From: Nocardioides flavescens
GTDB lineage: Bacteria > Actinomycetota > Actinomycetes > Propionibacteriales > Nocardioidaceae
Assembly (NCBI RefSeq): GCF_009823805.1
Contig: NZ_WUEK01000007.1
Location: forward strand, 1 to 64,000
Direction: 5' to 3'
Length of the DNA stretch: 64,000 nucleotides
Shown: positions 1 through 8,219 of the stretch, one piece after another
Position numbering within the stretch: the stretch's first letter is position 1
How the letters are laid out: every line of letters starts with the position of its first letter
Made by a program: the position numbers and the translations under genes
The notes under the pieces: model-generated
What the model was told of the DNA's origin: nothing
The model's database searches: none
The model's input: the letters and a program-made list of their open reading frames with translations, nothing else

Positions 1-4
1 CCTG

Positions 5-103
5 ACCTTGGGCACCTGTCCCCGGTTGGTCTGCCGGGCCTGTGGGTGCCGCCCCGCGAGGCGGGCCCTAACCTTGGGCACCTATCCCCGGTTGGTCTGC
101 CGG
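5..103 (+). repeat. 34-bp direct repeat that includes the 5' part of the tRNA-Gln gene
   Basis: The segment at about 5-38 recurs at about 70-103 with one or two changes. The right copy supplies the 5' acceptor strand and D-arm start of the tRNA-Gln gene. The left copy is a tRNA fragment with no anticodon arm. The spacer contains a GC-rich inverted repeat (GGTGCC near 46 against GGGCACC near 76). It could be a partial tRNA duplication, a recombination scar or a processing signal. Confidence 0.6.
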
Positions 104-163
104 CAGGGCCCGCCTGACTTTGAATCAGGACTAGCGACGTAGGTTCGACTCCTACCCGGGGAG
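85..163 (+). tRNA. tRNA-Gln, anticodon UUG
   Basis: The acceptor strand TCCCCGG (85-91) pairs with CCGGGGA (156-162). The anticodon arm is CCTGA/TCAGG around loop CTTTGAA (118-124), giving UUG for glutamine. The T arm is GTAGG-TTCGACT-CCTAC (139-155). Position 163 is the discriminator G, which suits glutamine tRNAs, and CCA is not encoded. The D arm and variable region are a few bases longer than usual, so the exact fold should be confirmed. A tRNA-Gln ahead of glmU is a familiar actinobacterial arrangement. The last codons and stop of the opposing TetR gene lie inside its T arm. Confidence 0.75.
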
Positions 164-1387
164 CTGCACCCCCGCGAGGACGGTGCGTCGCAGCCAGGTC
201 GAGGCGCCCCCGGCTCCGTCGGCGGGTCGCGACAGCAGCCGCGCGAGCACGACGGTCAGCACGGTGTGGGCGAGGTCGTCCAGGTCGACGTCGTCGGCCA
301 GCTCGCCCGTCGCGACGCCGTCACGCAGGGCGGACCGGACCTCCTCTAGCACCGTGTCGTCGGGGCGCTCGCGGCCGCCGGCCACGAGCTCGGCGGCGTA
401 GGGCTCGGTGAGGTGGGCGCAGCGGGCGAGCAGCCCGACGACGTCGTCGAGCCGCTCGCGCCACGGCGTCGGACGGGGGTCGAGGTGGGCGCGCGCCTCG
501 GCGAGCAGGCAGTGGACGGCGAGGTCAGCCTTGCCGTTGAACAGTGCGTGCAGAGTGCTGGTGGCGACGTCGGCGGTGCGGGCGATCTCGGCCATCGTGG
601 CGTCGGCGTACCCGCGTTCCCAGAACGTCGTCCGCGCGCTCGCGACGACCGCGTCGCGCCGCGGCTGCGCGCGGGTGCTGCCCTGGTGGCGGCTGCCACG
701 GTCGGGGAGCGGGAAGTAGTTGATCTCGGCGAGCCGGTCGTCGAGGTCGCGTCGTTCGCCCTTCATCCGCAGCATCACCAGGCTGAGGGACGCGGCACTG
801 CGGGCGAACACCTCGCGGTCGAGTGCCGTGTCGACGGACGCGCGGATCGCGGTGCCGTTGAGCAGGGCCGCGTGGGTCGCGCCGAACGCCGCCATCGACA
901 GCGGCGGTCTGAGCTCGCGACCCCAGCTGTCGTAGAGCCGGTGGGCGAAGTCGTGCAGCGGTGCGTCGCGCTGACGCAGGTAGTCGCCGTACGCCGCCCG
1001 CCCGGCCTCGCCGCCCAGCGCCCACAGCCCGATGCGCAGGGGGTGCTCGGCGTCGGAGGTGATCCGGTCGAACTCGCCGGCGTGGAACTCCAGCGCGGTC
1101 GCCGTCGGCAGCGCGGAGCCGCGGATCTCGGTGACGCCCGGGCCGATCTCGCGGTCCGACGACGACGGTCGCGCCGGGTCGTAGACCCGGTCGAGGACCG
1201 CCCTCGCGAGGGACTCGGTGGTGCCGTAGTGGTGGAACAGCGTCGCCGCGCTCACCCCGGCTCGCGCGGCGATCGTGCGGGTGCCGACGGCCCGGAGCAG
1301 ACCGGGCACGTCGAGGGCGAGCAGCTCGGCGACCGCCGCCGCGACCAGCGCGGCCCGGGTCTGCTCGGCGGTGGAGCGGCGGGGCAC
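152..1387 (-). CDS. Double TetR-family transcriptional regulator (two TetR units fused)
   Basis: This 411-residue protein has two TetR DNA-binding domains in tandem. The first spans about residues 5-60 (TIAARAGVSAATLFHHYGTTESL) as helix-turn-helix plus ligand-domain start, and the second spans about 240-295 (MAEIARTADVATSTLHALFNGKADL). Each is followed by a helical ligand/dimer region, so the length is about twice a normal TetR. The start is GTG with no in-frame alternative that keeps the first helix. It is divergent from glmU with an 88-bp gap. The regulated genes and ligand are unknown. The stop (TAG, 154-152) lies in the T arm of the convergent tRNA-Gln gene. Confidence 0.85.
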   Translation of the reverse strand: MPRRSTAEQTRAALVAAAVAELLALDVPGLLRAVGTRTIAARAGVSAATLFHHYGTTESLARAVLDRVYDPARPSSSDREIGPGVTEIRGSALPTATALEFHAGEFDRITSDAEHPLRIGLWALGGEAGRAAYGDYLRQRDAPLHDFAHRLYDSWGRELRPPLSMAAFGATHAALLNGTAIRASVDTALDREVFARSAASLSLVMLRMKGERRDLDDRLAEINYFPLPDRGSRHQGSTRAQPRRDAVVASARTTFWERGYADATMAEIARTADVATSTLHALFNGKADLAVHCLLAEARAHLDPRPTPWRERLDDVVGLLARCAHLTEPYAAELVAGGRERPDDTVLEEVRSALRDGVATGELADDVDLDDLAHTVLTVVLARLLSRPADGAGGASTWLRRTVLAGVQLPG

Positions 1388-1463
1388 GGGGCGACCGTAG
1401 TCGACCGCCGGGCCCGCTACTCGTCGCTGACCTGCACGTCTCGATCACGTCACGCGCACGGCC

Positions 1464-1469
1464 TAGGGT
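1464..1469 (+). promoter_or_regulatory. -10 hexamer of glmU (leaderless)
   Basis: TAGGGT ends 6 nt before the glmU GTG. The spacing implies that transcription starts at or next to the start codon. Confidence 0.5.
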
Positions 1470-1475
1470 GACCCG

Positions 1476-3008
1476 GTGCGCGACCCCCGGCAGACCGACC
1501 TGACCGTCATCGTCCTGGCCGCCGGAGGCGGCACGCGGATGAAGAGCAAGACGATGAAGGTCCTCCACCCGGTGGCGGGCCGGTCGATGGTGGGCCACGT
1601 GCTCGCCGCGGTGCAGGGGGTCCAGCCCCGCCGGGTCGTGACGGTCGTCGGCCACCAGCGCGAGCAGGTCGCGCCCCACGTCGAGGCCCTGCTGCCGGGC
1701 GTCGTGCTGGCGGTGCAGGAGGAGCAGCGCGGCACCGGCCACGCCGTCCGGGTCGCGATGGAGGCGCTGGCGGGGGAGGAGCCGAGCGGCACCGTCCTGG
1801 TGGCGTACGCCGACACCCCGCTCCTGCAGAGCGAGAGCCTGGCCCGCTTCGCCGAGGAGCACGAGGCCGCCCAGCGCGCCGTCAGCATCCTGAGCGGGGT
1901 CGTCGAGCGACCGACCGGCTACGGACGGATCGTGCGCGACGCGGTCGGCGACGTCGAGGCGATCGTCGAGGAGAAGGACGCGACGCCGGAGCAGCGGGAC
2001 ATCCGCGAGATCAACTCCGGCATCCTCGCCTTCGACGCGGCGTTCCTCGCCGAGGCGCTGCCGCGGCTCTCCGACGACAACGCGAACGGCGAGTACTACC
2101 TCACCGACACCGTCCACCTGGCCCGCGAGGCCGGGCTGCACGTCGGCGCCCACGTCATCGACGACGTCGCACAGACCGAAGGGGTCAACGACCGCGTGCA
2201 GCTGGCCGCCATGGGCCGCGAGATGAACCGCCGCATCGTCGAGCGCTGGATGCGCTCCGGGGTGAGCGTGATGGACCCCGACACCACCTGGGTCGACGCC
2301 GACGCGGTGCTGCACCCCGACGTGACCCTGCTGCCGGGGGTCCAGCTCCTCGGTGCCACGGTCGTCGGAGAGGACGCCGTCGTCGGTCCCGACTCCACCC
2401 TCCAGGACTGCGAGGTCGGCGCGGGCGCCCGCGTCGTGCGCACCCACGCCCAGCTCGCCGTCATCGGCGCCGGCGCGAACGTCGGACCGTTCAGCTATCT
2501 GCGCCCGGGCACCGTGCTCGGGGCCGACGGCAAGATCGGCGCCTTCGTCGAGACCAAGAACGCCGACATCGGGGCGGGGGCCAAGGTGCCGCACCTGTCC
2601 TACGTCGGCGACGCCGAGATCGGCGAGGGCACCAACATCGGCGCCGGCACGATCTTCGCCAACTACGACGGGGTCGCCAAGCACCGCACGACGGTCGGCC
2701 GCCACGCCCGCACCGGCAGCAACAACACCTTCGTGGCGCCGGTGGCGATCGGCGACGGCGCGAGCACCGCCGGCGGGACCGTCGTACGCCGCGACGTGCC
2801 GCCGGGCGCTCTCGCCGTCAGCAGCGCGCCCCAGCGCAACCTCGCCGAGTGGGTGCTCTCGCGCCGCGCCGGCACCGCGCAGGCGTCCGCCGCCGCAGCC
2901 GCCCTGCCCGTCGAGCGCCCCGGCGTGCGAGACTCGTCCGCGGACGGCGCGCAGGCGGAAGCGCCGTCCGAGGAGCACGGCGGCGACGGCGAGGAGCAGT
3001 CACGGTGA
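1476..3008 (+). CDS. glmU: Bifunctional UDP-N-acetylglucosamine pyrophosphorylase/glucosamine-1-phosphate N-acetyltransferase
   Basis: It acetylates glucosamine-1-phosphate and then uridylates it to UDP-GlcNAc in the cytoplasm, feeding peptidoglycan synthesis. The nucleotidyltransferase signature LAAGGGTRMK is at residues 14-23, and the uridylyl half fills roughly residues 10-245. A left-handed beta-helix of hexapeptide repeats follows at about 265-445 (for example IGAGANVGPFSYLRPGT). The last 45 residues are Ala/Glu-rich and look disordered, as in other actinobacterial GlmU. The GTG start is set by the -10 box and the first beta strand. It overlaps prs by GTGA. Confidence 0.97.
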   Translation: MRDPRQTDLTVIVLAAGGGTRMKSKTMKVLHPVAGRSMVGHVLAAVQGVQPRRVVTVVGHQREQVAPHVEALLPGVVLAVQEEQRGTGHAVRVAMEALAGEEPSGTVLVAYADTPLLQSESLARFAEEHEAAQRAVSILSGVVERPTGYGRIVRDAVGDVEAIVEEKDATPEQRDIREINSGILAFDAAFLAEALPRLSDDNANGEYYLTDTVHLAREAGLHVGAHVIDDVAQTEGVNDRVQLAAMGREMNRRIVERWMRSGVSVMDPDTTWVDADAVLHPDVTLLPGVQLLGATVVGEDAVVGPDSTLQDCEVGAGARVVRTHAQLAVIGAGANVGPFSYLRPGTVLGADGKIGAFVETKNADIGAGAKVPHLSYVGDAEIGEGTNIGAGTIFANYDGVAKHRTTVGRHARTGSNNTFVAPVAIGDGASTAGGTVVRRDVPPGALAVSSAPQRNLAEWVLSRRAGTAQASAAAAALPVERPGVRDSSADGAQAEAPSEEHGGDGEEQSR

Positions 3009-3985
3009 CCGGGATGAAGAGGACCACCGAGAAGAACCTCATGGTGTTCAGCGGGCGGGCCCACCCCGCGCTCGCCGCCGAGGTCGCCGACCTGCTGGGC
3101 ACCGATCTGGTGCCTCAGGCGGCCTACGAGTTCGCCAACTCCGAGATCTACGTGCGCTTCGAGGAGTCCGTACGCGGCTGCGACGCGTTCGTGATCCAGA
3201 GCCACACCGCTCCGATCAACGAGTGGATCATGGAGCACCTGATCATGGTCGACGCCCTCAAGCGGGCGAGTGCCAAGCGGATCACCGTCGTCATGCCGTT
3301 CTACGGCTACGGCCGCCAGGACAAGAAGCACCGCGGCCGCGAGCCGATCTCGGCGCGGCTGATGGCCGACCTGTTCAAGACCGCCGGCGCCGACCGCCTG
3401 ATCACCGTCGACCTGCACGCCGACCAGATCCAGGGCTTCTTCGACGGCCCGGTCGACCACCTGATGGCGCTGCCGATCCTCGCCGACCACGTCAAGGCGA
3501 AGTACGGCGACCAGCAGCTCGCCGTCGTCTCGCCCGACGCGGGCCGGATCAAGGTCGCCGAGCGCTGGTCCGCCCGCCTCGGCGGCGTACCCCTCGCCTT
3601 CATCCACAAGACCCGCAACATCGACCGGCCCAACGAGACCGTCGCCAACCGCGTGGTCGGCGACGTCAAGGGCCGTTTGTGCGTCCTGGTCGACGACATG
3701 ATCGACACCGCCGGCACCATCACCAAGGCCGCCGATGCGCTGCTCGCCGACGGCGCCTCGGGCGTCGTCATCGCCGCGACCCACGCGATCCTCTCCGACC
3801 CCGCCGTCGACCGCCTCAAGAACTGCCAGGTCGACGAGGTCGTCGTCACCAACACGCTGCCGCTCACCCCCGAGCAGCAGTTCGACAAGCTCACCCAGCT
3901 CTCGATCGCCCCGCTCGTCGGCCGCGCCATCCGCGAGGTCTTCGAGGACGGGTCGGTCACCTCGATGTTCGACGGGCACGCCTGA
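3005..3985 (+). CDS. prs: Ribose-phosphate pyrophosphokinase (PRPP synthetase)
   Basis: It makes phosphoribosyl pyrophosphate from ribose-5-phosphate and ATP for purine, pyrimidine, histidine and tryptophan synthesis. The 326-residue length is normal. The PRPP-binding loop VDDMIDTAGTI lies near residues 227-237, and the ATP/metal region contains DLHADQIQGFF. The GTG at 3005 shares GTGA with the glmU stop, which suggests translational coupling. An in-frame ATG at 3014 is the alternative. The gene ends just before a cluster of palindromic repeats. Confidence 0.97.
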   Translation: MTGMKRTTEKNLMVFSGRAHPALAAEVADLLGTDLVPQAAYEFANSEIYVRFEESVRGCDAFVIQSHTAPINEWIMEHLIMVDALKRASAKRITVVMPFYGYGRQDKKHRGREPISARLMADLFKTAGADRLITVDLHADQIQGFFDGPVDHLMALPILADHVKAKYGDQQLAVVSPDAGRIKVAERWSARLGGVPLAFIHKTRNIDRPNETVANRVVGDVKGRLCVLVDDMIDTAGTITKAADALLADGASGVVIAATHAILSDPAVDRLKNCQVDEVVVTNTLPLTPEQQFDKLTQLSIAPLVGRAIREVFEDGSVTSMFDGHA

Positions 3986-3995
3986 GCTACGGCGA

Positions 3996-4175
3996 GTGGT
4001 TTCGAGACGGCCGTAGCCGGCCTCCTCAACCACCGGGTGAGCGAGTGGTTTCGAGACGGCCGTAGCCGGCCTCCTCAACCGCCGGGTGAGCGAGTGGTTT
4101 CGAGACGGCCGTAGCCGGCCTCCTCAACCACCGGCACGGTGGTTGAGGAAGGACGAAGTCCTGTCTCGAAACCAC
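3996..4175. repeat. Cluster of four ~40-bp palindromic elements
   Basis: Three tandem copies face one way (arms GTGGTTTCGAGAC and CTCCTCAACCACC with inner stem GGCCG...CGGCC). They are followed by one copy in the opposite orientation whose inner stem is GGAC-GAA-GTCC. The cluster fills the gap between the prs stop and the ankyrin gene promoter. Similar units recur at seven other places in the window. Confidence 0.9.
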
Positions 4176-4189
4176 GCCAGTTGCGGACG

Positions 4190-4195
4190 TAGGCT
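4190..4195 (+). promoter_or_regulatory. -10 hexamer of the ankyrin gene (leaderless)
   Basis: TAGGCT is followed by 6 nt and then the GTG start. Confidence 0.4.
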
Positions 4196-4201
4196 CGAGT
4201 C

Positions 4202-5374
4202 GTGCGCAGCAGGTCGCGTCCCGACCTGGTCGGGCCGCAGGAGCGCCCGGCCGACGAGTTCCTGCGGCTGGCCTGCCTGACCTGGGGCGACGACGCCCCG
4301 GGCCGTCCCCTCCGCGCTGCAGCGATGGTGCTGCCGCCCGAGACGGCGGACGACGTCCACGTCGCGGCCGCCCGGTGCGACGCACCCGCCCTCCGACGTC
4401 TGCTCGCCGCCGACCGCGACCTCTCCGGCGCCGAGGGCGGCCCGTTCGGCTGGGCGCCAGTGCTCTACCTGGCCTACGCCCGTCACGACCCGGCCGTGAG
4501 CGCCGAGGCGGTCCGCGCTGCGGTCGAGGCGCTGCTCGAGGCAGGTGCCGACCCCGACGCGCGCTTCTGGTGGGACGGGGCGGAGCCGCCGTTCACCGCG
4601 CTGACGGGGGCGTTCGGTGGCGGGGAGGGCGACCAGCCGCCGCACCCGCGGGCCGAGGTGCTCGCCCGGGCGCTGCTCGAGGCCGGGGCGGACCCGAACG
4701 ACGGGCAGGTGCTCTACAACCGGATGTTCGGGCCCGACGACTCCCATCTGCGGCTGCTCCTCGCCCACGGCCTCGCCGACCCCGAGCTGCTGCGCCAGCA
4801 GCTGGGCTGGGCGGTCGTGCACGGCATGGACGCGCGGGCCGAGCTGCTGGTGGCGCACGGCGTCGACCCCGACACCGAGGTCGGCGGGGTCTACGGCGTG
4901 CCGCGGCGGGCCGCTCCGCTCGCGGCCGCCGAGGCCGGGCACCCGGCCACGGCGGCGCTGCTGCACCGGCTCGGCGCCACCAGCAGCAGCACGTCCGTGG
5001 TCGCCGCGGTGCTCGCGGGCGAGCCGGTGGCCGAGACGGAGGTGGCGGCCGCGATCCGGGCTCGCCCGGGTCTCGTGGCGTGGGCGGCCGCGCGCGGCGA
5101 CCGGGCCGGCGTACGCCGCGCGGCGCAGCTCGGGTGGAGCGTCGACCGCCGAGCACGCACCGACGTGCCCTCGGACGAGGAGTGCGAGACCGGGCTGCAC
5201 TCTGCGGCCGGTCGCGGCGACCTCGCGACGGTGCGGCTGCTGCTCGACCTCGGCGCCGACCCGACGGTGCGCGACGCGCGCTTCGACGCCACGCCCGAGC
5301 AGTGGGCCGGGCACGGCGGCCACGCGGAGGTGGCGGCGGTGCTGCGGGAGGGGCTCAGCGGCCGTTCTGGCTGA
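4202..5374 (+). CDS. Ankyrin-repeat protein
   Basis: This 390-residue cytoplasmic protein has several ankyrin-type units with the signature xLLxxGADPx: EALLEAGADPDAR, RALLEAGADPNDG and LLLDLGADPTVRDA. Less regular repeats lie between them. Ankyrin repeats bind other proteins, and the partner cannot be read from the sequence. There is no signal peptide or membrane segment. The GTG start follows a TAGGCT -10 box. The 3' end overlaps the convergent peptidase gene by 20 bp. Confidence 0.8.
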   Translation: MRSRSRPDLVGPQERPADEFLRLACLTWGDDAPGRPLRAAAMVLPPETADDVHVAAARCDAPALRRLLAADRDLSGAEGGPFGWAPVLYLAYARHDPAVSAEAVRAAVEALLEAGADPDARFWWDGAEPPFTALTGAFGGGEGDQPPHPRAEVLARALLEAGADPNDGQVLYNRMFGPDDSHLRLLLAHGLADPELLRQQLGWAVVHGMDARAELLVAHGVDPDTEVGGVYGVPRRAAPLAAAEAGHPATAALLHRLGATSSSTSVVAAVLAGEPVAETEVAAAIRARPGLVAWAAARGDRAGVRRAAQLGWSVDRRARTDVPSDEECETGLHSAAGRGDLATVRLLLDLGADPTVRDARFDATPEQWAGHGGHAEVAAVLREGLSGRSG

Positions 5375-6257
5375 AGTGCTGGTAGTCCTTCAAGGAGCGC
5401 CAGTCCCCGCCCCACTCCCAGCCGATCCGGGCGAACGCCGCCACTACGGCGGGGGTGACCATGCCCGGGCGCTGGTCGCCCCGGTCGAGGTAGGTCGAGG
5501 CGAGCTCGGGCAGCACGACGTCGCCGTAGGGGCTGGCCTTGAGGTAGGGGTTCTGGAACGGGTCGAGGTCGATCGCCAGACCGTAGGCGTGCTGGCTGAA
5601 CCCGCTCGACTGCCCCGTGGTGGGCCGGCACACGAAGGCACCGGTGTCGTTGCCGTCGCCGGTCGGAGCGGCGTCGAGCTCGGCGAGCGGCGTGATCCGC
5701 AGCCGCTCCATCGGGAACCGCTGGCGGTAGAGCGAGCGGAAGACCGAGACCAGGTCGCCGGCGACACTGCGGGCGACCAGCAGCTCGCCGGTGTGGCGTC
5801 GGTCGTCGAAGCCCCAGAAGCTGAGCCGCACCCAGGCGAGGTCGGCCGCGGCTACCGGGCAGCCGGGCTGCCACGTCGAGCGGGCGAGCACGGCCGCGGG
5901 CGCGCGGCGCACCCGTGCCTGGAAGCCCCGCCCGGGCAGCGGGCGCACGGTGTCGGGGAGCGTGAACTCGCGGGGATCGAGCGCCCGCGGGGTCGGGCGC
6001 ACCTCGCCGAACCCGTCGGGCCGCAGCGGGAGGGGGCGGGTGCCCAGCCACGGTGGCGGCTCGGTCGCTGCCGGGGCCGCCGGGGCCGCCGGGGCCGCCG
6101 CGGGTGCCGGGGCCGCCGCGGGTGCCGAGGCCGCCGCGGGTGCCGAGGCCGCCGCGGGTGCGTCGTACGTCGACCGGTCGGCCCCGCCCGCCGCCTGGCA
6201 GCCGAGGCTGACCAGCGCGGTGAGGGCGAGGCCGAGGGCGGTCAGGGCGCGGGGCAC
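5355..6257 (-). CDS. M15-family (VanY-like) D,D-/L,D-carboxypeptidase, predicted lipoprotein
   Basis: It probably trims cell-wall peptides outside the membrane. An N-terminal hydrophobic segment ends at LVSLGC, an imperfect lipobox with Cys about residue 16. An Ala/Pro-rich linker of about 35 residues follows, then the C-terminal peptidase domain. Zinc ligands are visible in SQHAYGLAIDLDP (His and Asp) and in DYQHFSQ near the C-terminus. The frame stays open upstream into the nitroreductase gene. I chose GTG at 6257 because it puts the signal sequence first. The Ala/Pro linker (about 6065-6160) is internally repetitive. Confidence 0.85.
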   Translation of the reverse strand: MPRALTALGLALTALVSLGCQAAGGADRSTYDAPAAASAPAAASAPAAAPAPAAAPAAPAAPAATEPPPWLGTRPLPLRPDGFGEVRPTPRALDPREFTLPDTVRPLPGRGFQARVRRAPAAVLARSTWQPGCPVAAADLAWVRLSFWGFDDRRHTGELLVARSVAGDLVSVFRSLYRQRFPMERLRITPLAELDAAPTGDGNDTGAFVCRPTTGQSSGFSQHAYGLAIDLDPFQNPYLKASPYGDVVLPELASTYLDRGDQRPGMVTPAVVAAFARIGWEWGGDWRSLKDYQHFSQNGR

Positions 6258-6288
6258 GCCCCTCAGGGTAGGTGCCCGCGCCGGTGCG

Positions 6289-6900
6289 TCAGGCCCAGGC
6301 GAGCGCGTCGTCGGTGGCGACGCGGGGCAGGCGGTCGAACCACGGGTTCTCGCCGGGGTGGCCGAGGTTGACGACCAGGTGGGTCTTCCAGGTGGTGCCG
6401 GCGAAGAACTCCTCGTCGATGCCGGCGGCGTCGAAGCCGCCCATGGGGCCGACGGCGAGGCCGTGGGCGCGGGCGGCCAGGAAGAAGACGCCGGCGCCGA
6501 GCGCGGCGCTGTACTTCGCGACGTCGGCACGTGCCTCGGCGGGCATGGAGCCGAAGTTGTCCTTCATCATCTCGCCACGGGCCGGGAAGACGGTCGGGAA
6601 GTGCTCGTGGAACTCCGTGTCGTAGGCCAGCACGGCGACGACGGGGGCCGACTCGGTCTTGGCGCGGTTGCCCTCGGCCATGTGGGGCAGCAGGCGCTCC
6701 TTGCCCTCGGGGGTGCGCACGAACAGCACGCGCAGGGGCTGGCTGTTGGCCATGGTGGGCGCGAAGCGCGCGAGGTCCCAGATGCCGCGCAGCTCCTCGT
6801 CGGTGACCGGCTCGTCGGAGAAGGAGTTGGCGGTGCGGGCCTCGGTGAACAGCAGCGAGCGCGCCGTGTCGTCGAGCGTCTCGGATGCGAAGGTGGTCAT
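6289..6900 (-). CDS. Nitroreductase-family protein, malonic semialdehyde reductase RutE/HadB-like
   Basis: This 203-residue FMN enzyme reduces small aldehydes or nitro compounds with NAD(P)H. Family features are the N-terminal ARTANSFSDEPV, the FMN-binding ARFAPTMANSQPLR and GVFFLAARAHGLAVGPMGG. RutE/HadB proteins have the same length and order. The ATG start is at 6900. The gene is divergent from an HxlR regulator with a 93-bp shared promoter region, so local control by that regulator is likely. No other pyrimidine-degradation (rut) gene is nearby, so the true substrate is open. Confidence 0.85.
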   Translation of the reverse strand: MTTFASETLDDTARSLLFTEARTANSFSDEPVTDEELRGIWDLARFAPTMANSQPLRVLFVRTPEGKERLLPHMAEGNRAKTESAPVVAVLAYDTEFHEHFPTVFPARGEMMKDNFGSMPAEARADVAKYSAALGAGVFFLAARAHGLAVGPMGGFDAAGIDEEFFAGTTWKTHLVVNLGHPGENPWFDRLPRVATDDALAWA

Positions 6901-6980
6901 GGGTGCTCCTGGTCTGAGGGTGGCTTGCGATCTCAAGGCTACTACTAAATCAGGAGTTACCGTCAAGACCGGAGTGCCGG

Positions 6981-6986
6981 TAGGGT
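6981..6986 (+). promoter_or_regulatory. -10 hexamer of the HxlR gene (leaderless)
   Basis: TAGGGT is 7 nt before the ATG at 6994. It lies in the shared intergenic region, which also holds the imperfect dyad ACTACTAAATCAGGAGT (about 6939-6955), a possible operator. Confidence 0.4.
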
Positions 6987-6993
6987 GGGTCAC

Positions 6994-7341
6994 ATGAGCG
7001 AGGTGGACCGGTCGGAGCGCGTGTGCGACGCGGCGCTGACCCGTGCCTTCTCCTTCCTCGGCAAGCGGTGGAACGGCATGCTGCTCGCCTCGCTCGGCGC
7101 CGGCCCCGCGGGCTTCGCGGAGCTCAAGCGCGGGCTCGGCATCAGCGACTCGATGCTCTCCGACCGCCTCGCCGAGCTCTCCCGGGCCGGCCTGGTCGCC
7201 CGGACGGTCGACGACGGCCCGCCGCTCTCGGTCTCCTACACGCTCACCGACGCCGGCGCCGCCCTGCGGCCGGCACTCGACGTGCTCGCCGCGTGGGCGC
7301 GGGAGAACCTCACCGAGGAGCGCTGCTCCGGTCAGCACTGA
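6994..7341 (+). CDS. HxlR-family winged helix-turn-helix regulator
   Basis: This 115-residue protein matches the HxlR layout: a single Cys near the N-terminus (ERVCDAALTRAFSFLGKRW), then the winged helix (FAELKRGLGISDSMLSDRLAELSRAGLVAR) and a wing with SYTLTDAGAAL. Family members often sense aldehydes or redox through that Cys. It probably controls the divergent nitroreductase. The ATG at 6994 is preferred over GTG 6985 because of the -10 spacing. Confidence 0.88.
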   Translation: MSEVDRSERVCDAALTRAFSFLGKRWNGMLLASLGAGPAGFAELKRGLGISDSMLSDRLAELSRAGLVARTVDDGPPLSVSYTLTDAGAALRPALDVLAAWARENLTEERCSGQH

Positions 7342-7520
7342 CCCCCAGTGATTCGTTGCTGGCAGAGCCGCGGTCCTAGACTGGTGCGGTTGCCTCGGCG
7401 AGGGAGTCCCTGGACTCCGTGATCGACAGGGCAGGTGCTTGGCCCCGCGGTCCCGCGCCTCCACGTCGTCACGTGTCGAGGCCCGACCGATCGACGTCAT
7501 CCCGAGGAGCACCCGCCACC

Positions 7521-8219
7521 ATGGCCAACGAGAAGATCACCGCCGAGCCGCGCACCGAGTTCGGCAAGGGCGCCGCCCGCCGCATCCGCCGCGCCGACAA
7601 GATCCCCGCCGTCATCTACGGCCACGGCAACGACCCCGTCCACGTGACCCTGCCCGGCCACGCCACGATGATGGCCCTCAAGCACGGCGGCGCCAACGCC
7701 CTGCTCGACCTGCAGATCGACGGCCAGACCCAGCTCGCGCTGACCAAGGCCATCCAGGTCGACCCGATCCGCCGCGTCATCGAGCACGTCGACTTCGTCG
7801 CAGTCCGCCGTGGCGAGAAGGTCACCGTCGACGTCCCCGTGACCGTCGAGGGCGAGGCCGGCCCCGAGACGCTGGTCGTCACCGAGAACGCCACCGTCCA
7901 GCTCGAGGTCGCCGCCACCGACATCCCCGAGGCCATCGTCGTCTCGGTCGAGGGCCTGCCCGCCGGCACCCAGATCCTCGCCAGCCAGCTCGACGTGCCC
8001 GCGGGTGCCGAGCTGCTCGACGACCCGGAGACGCTGATCGTCAACGTCACCGAGCAGATCTCCGCCGAGGCCCTCGAGGCCGAGCTGGAGGAGGCCGAGG
8101 CCGAGGCCGGCATCGAGCGCGAGCTCTCCGACGAGGAGGAGGCCGAGCAGGCCGAGGCCGAGGCGGCTGAGGGCGACGCCGAGGGCGAGTCCGCCGAGGG
8201 CGACTCCACCGAGGAGTGA
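7521..8219 (+). CDS. rplY: 50S ribosomal protein L25/general stress protein Ctc
   Basis: It binds 5S rRNA in the large subunit. The 232 residues comprise an N-terminal L25 domain (residues 5-95, with [20 protein letters not shown]), the TL5-type C-terminal domain (about 100-190) and an acidic Glu/Ala-rich tail of about 45 residues common in actinobacteria. The start is ATG with GAGGAGC 10 nt upstream. The 179-bp upstream gap carries a TAGACT -10-like box near 7376 and therefore a leader of over 100 nt. It overlaps pth by GTGA. Confidence 0.96.
   Translation: MANEKITAEPRTEFGKGAARRIRRADKIPAVIYGHGNDPVHVTLPGHATMMALKHGGANALLDLQIDGQTQLALTKAIQVDPIRRVIEHVDFVAVRRGEKVTVDVPVTVEGEAGPETLVVTENATVQLEVAATDIPEAIVVSVEGLPAGTQILASQLDVPAGAELLDDPETLIVNVTEQISAEALEAELEEAEAEAGIERELSDEEEAEQAEAEAAEGDAEGESAEGDSTEE

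Noticed and set aside
525..2978. Very long open frame on the minus strand opposite glmU
   Set aside because: It is the antisense shadow typical of high-GC coding DNA. Composition is Arg/Gly/Ala-rich without any domain, while glmU is certain.
3996..4175. Regularly spaced repeats resembling a CRISPR array
   Set aside because: Units are themselves palindromic, occur in both orientations, are joined by only a few bases and recur singly at other places. There are no unique spacers and no cas gene.
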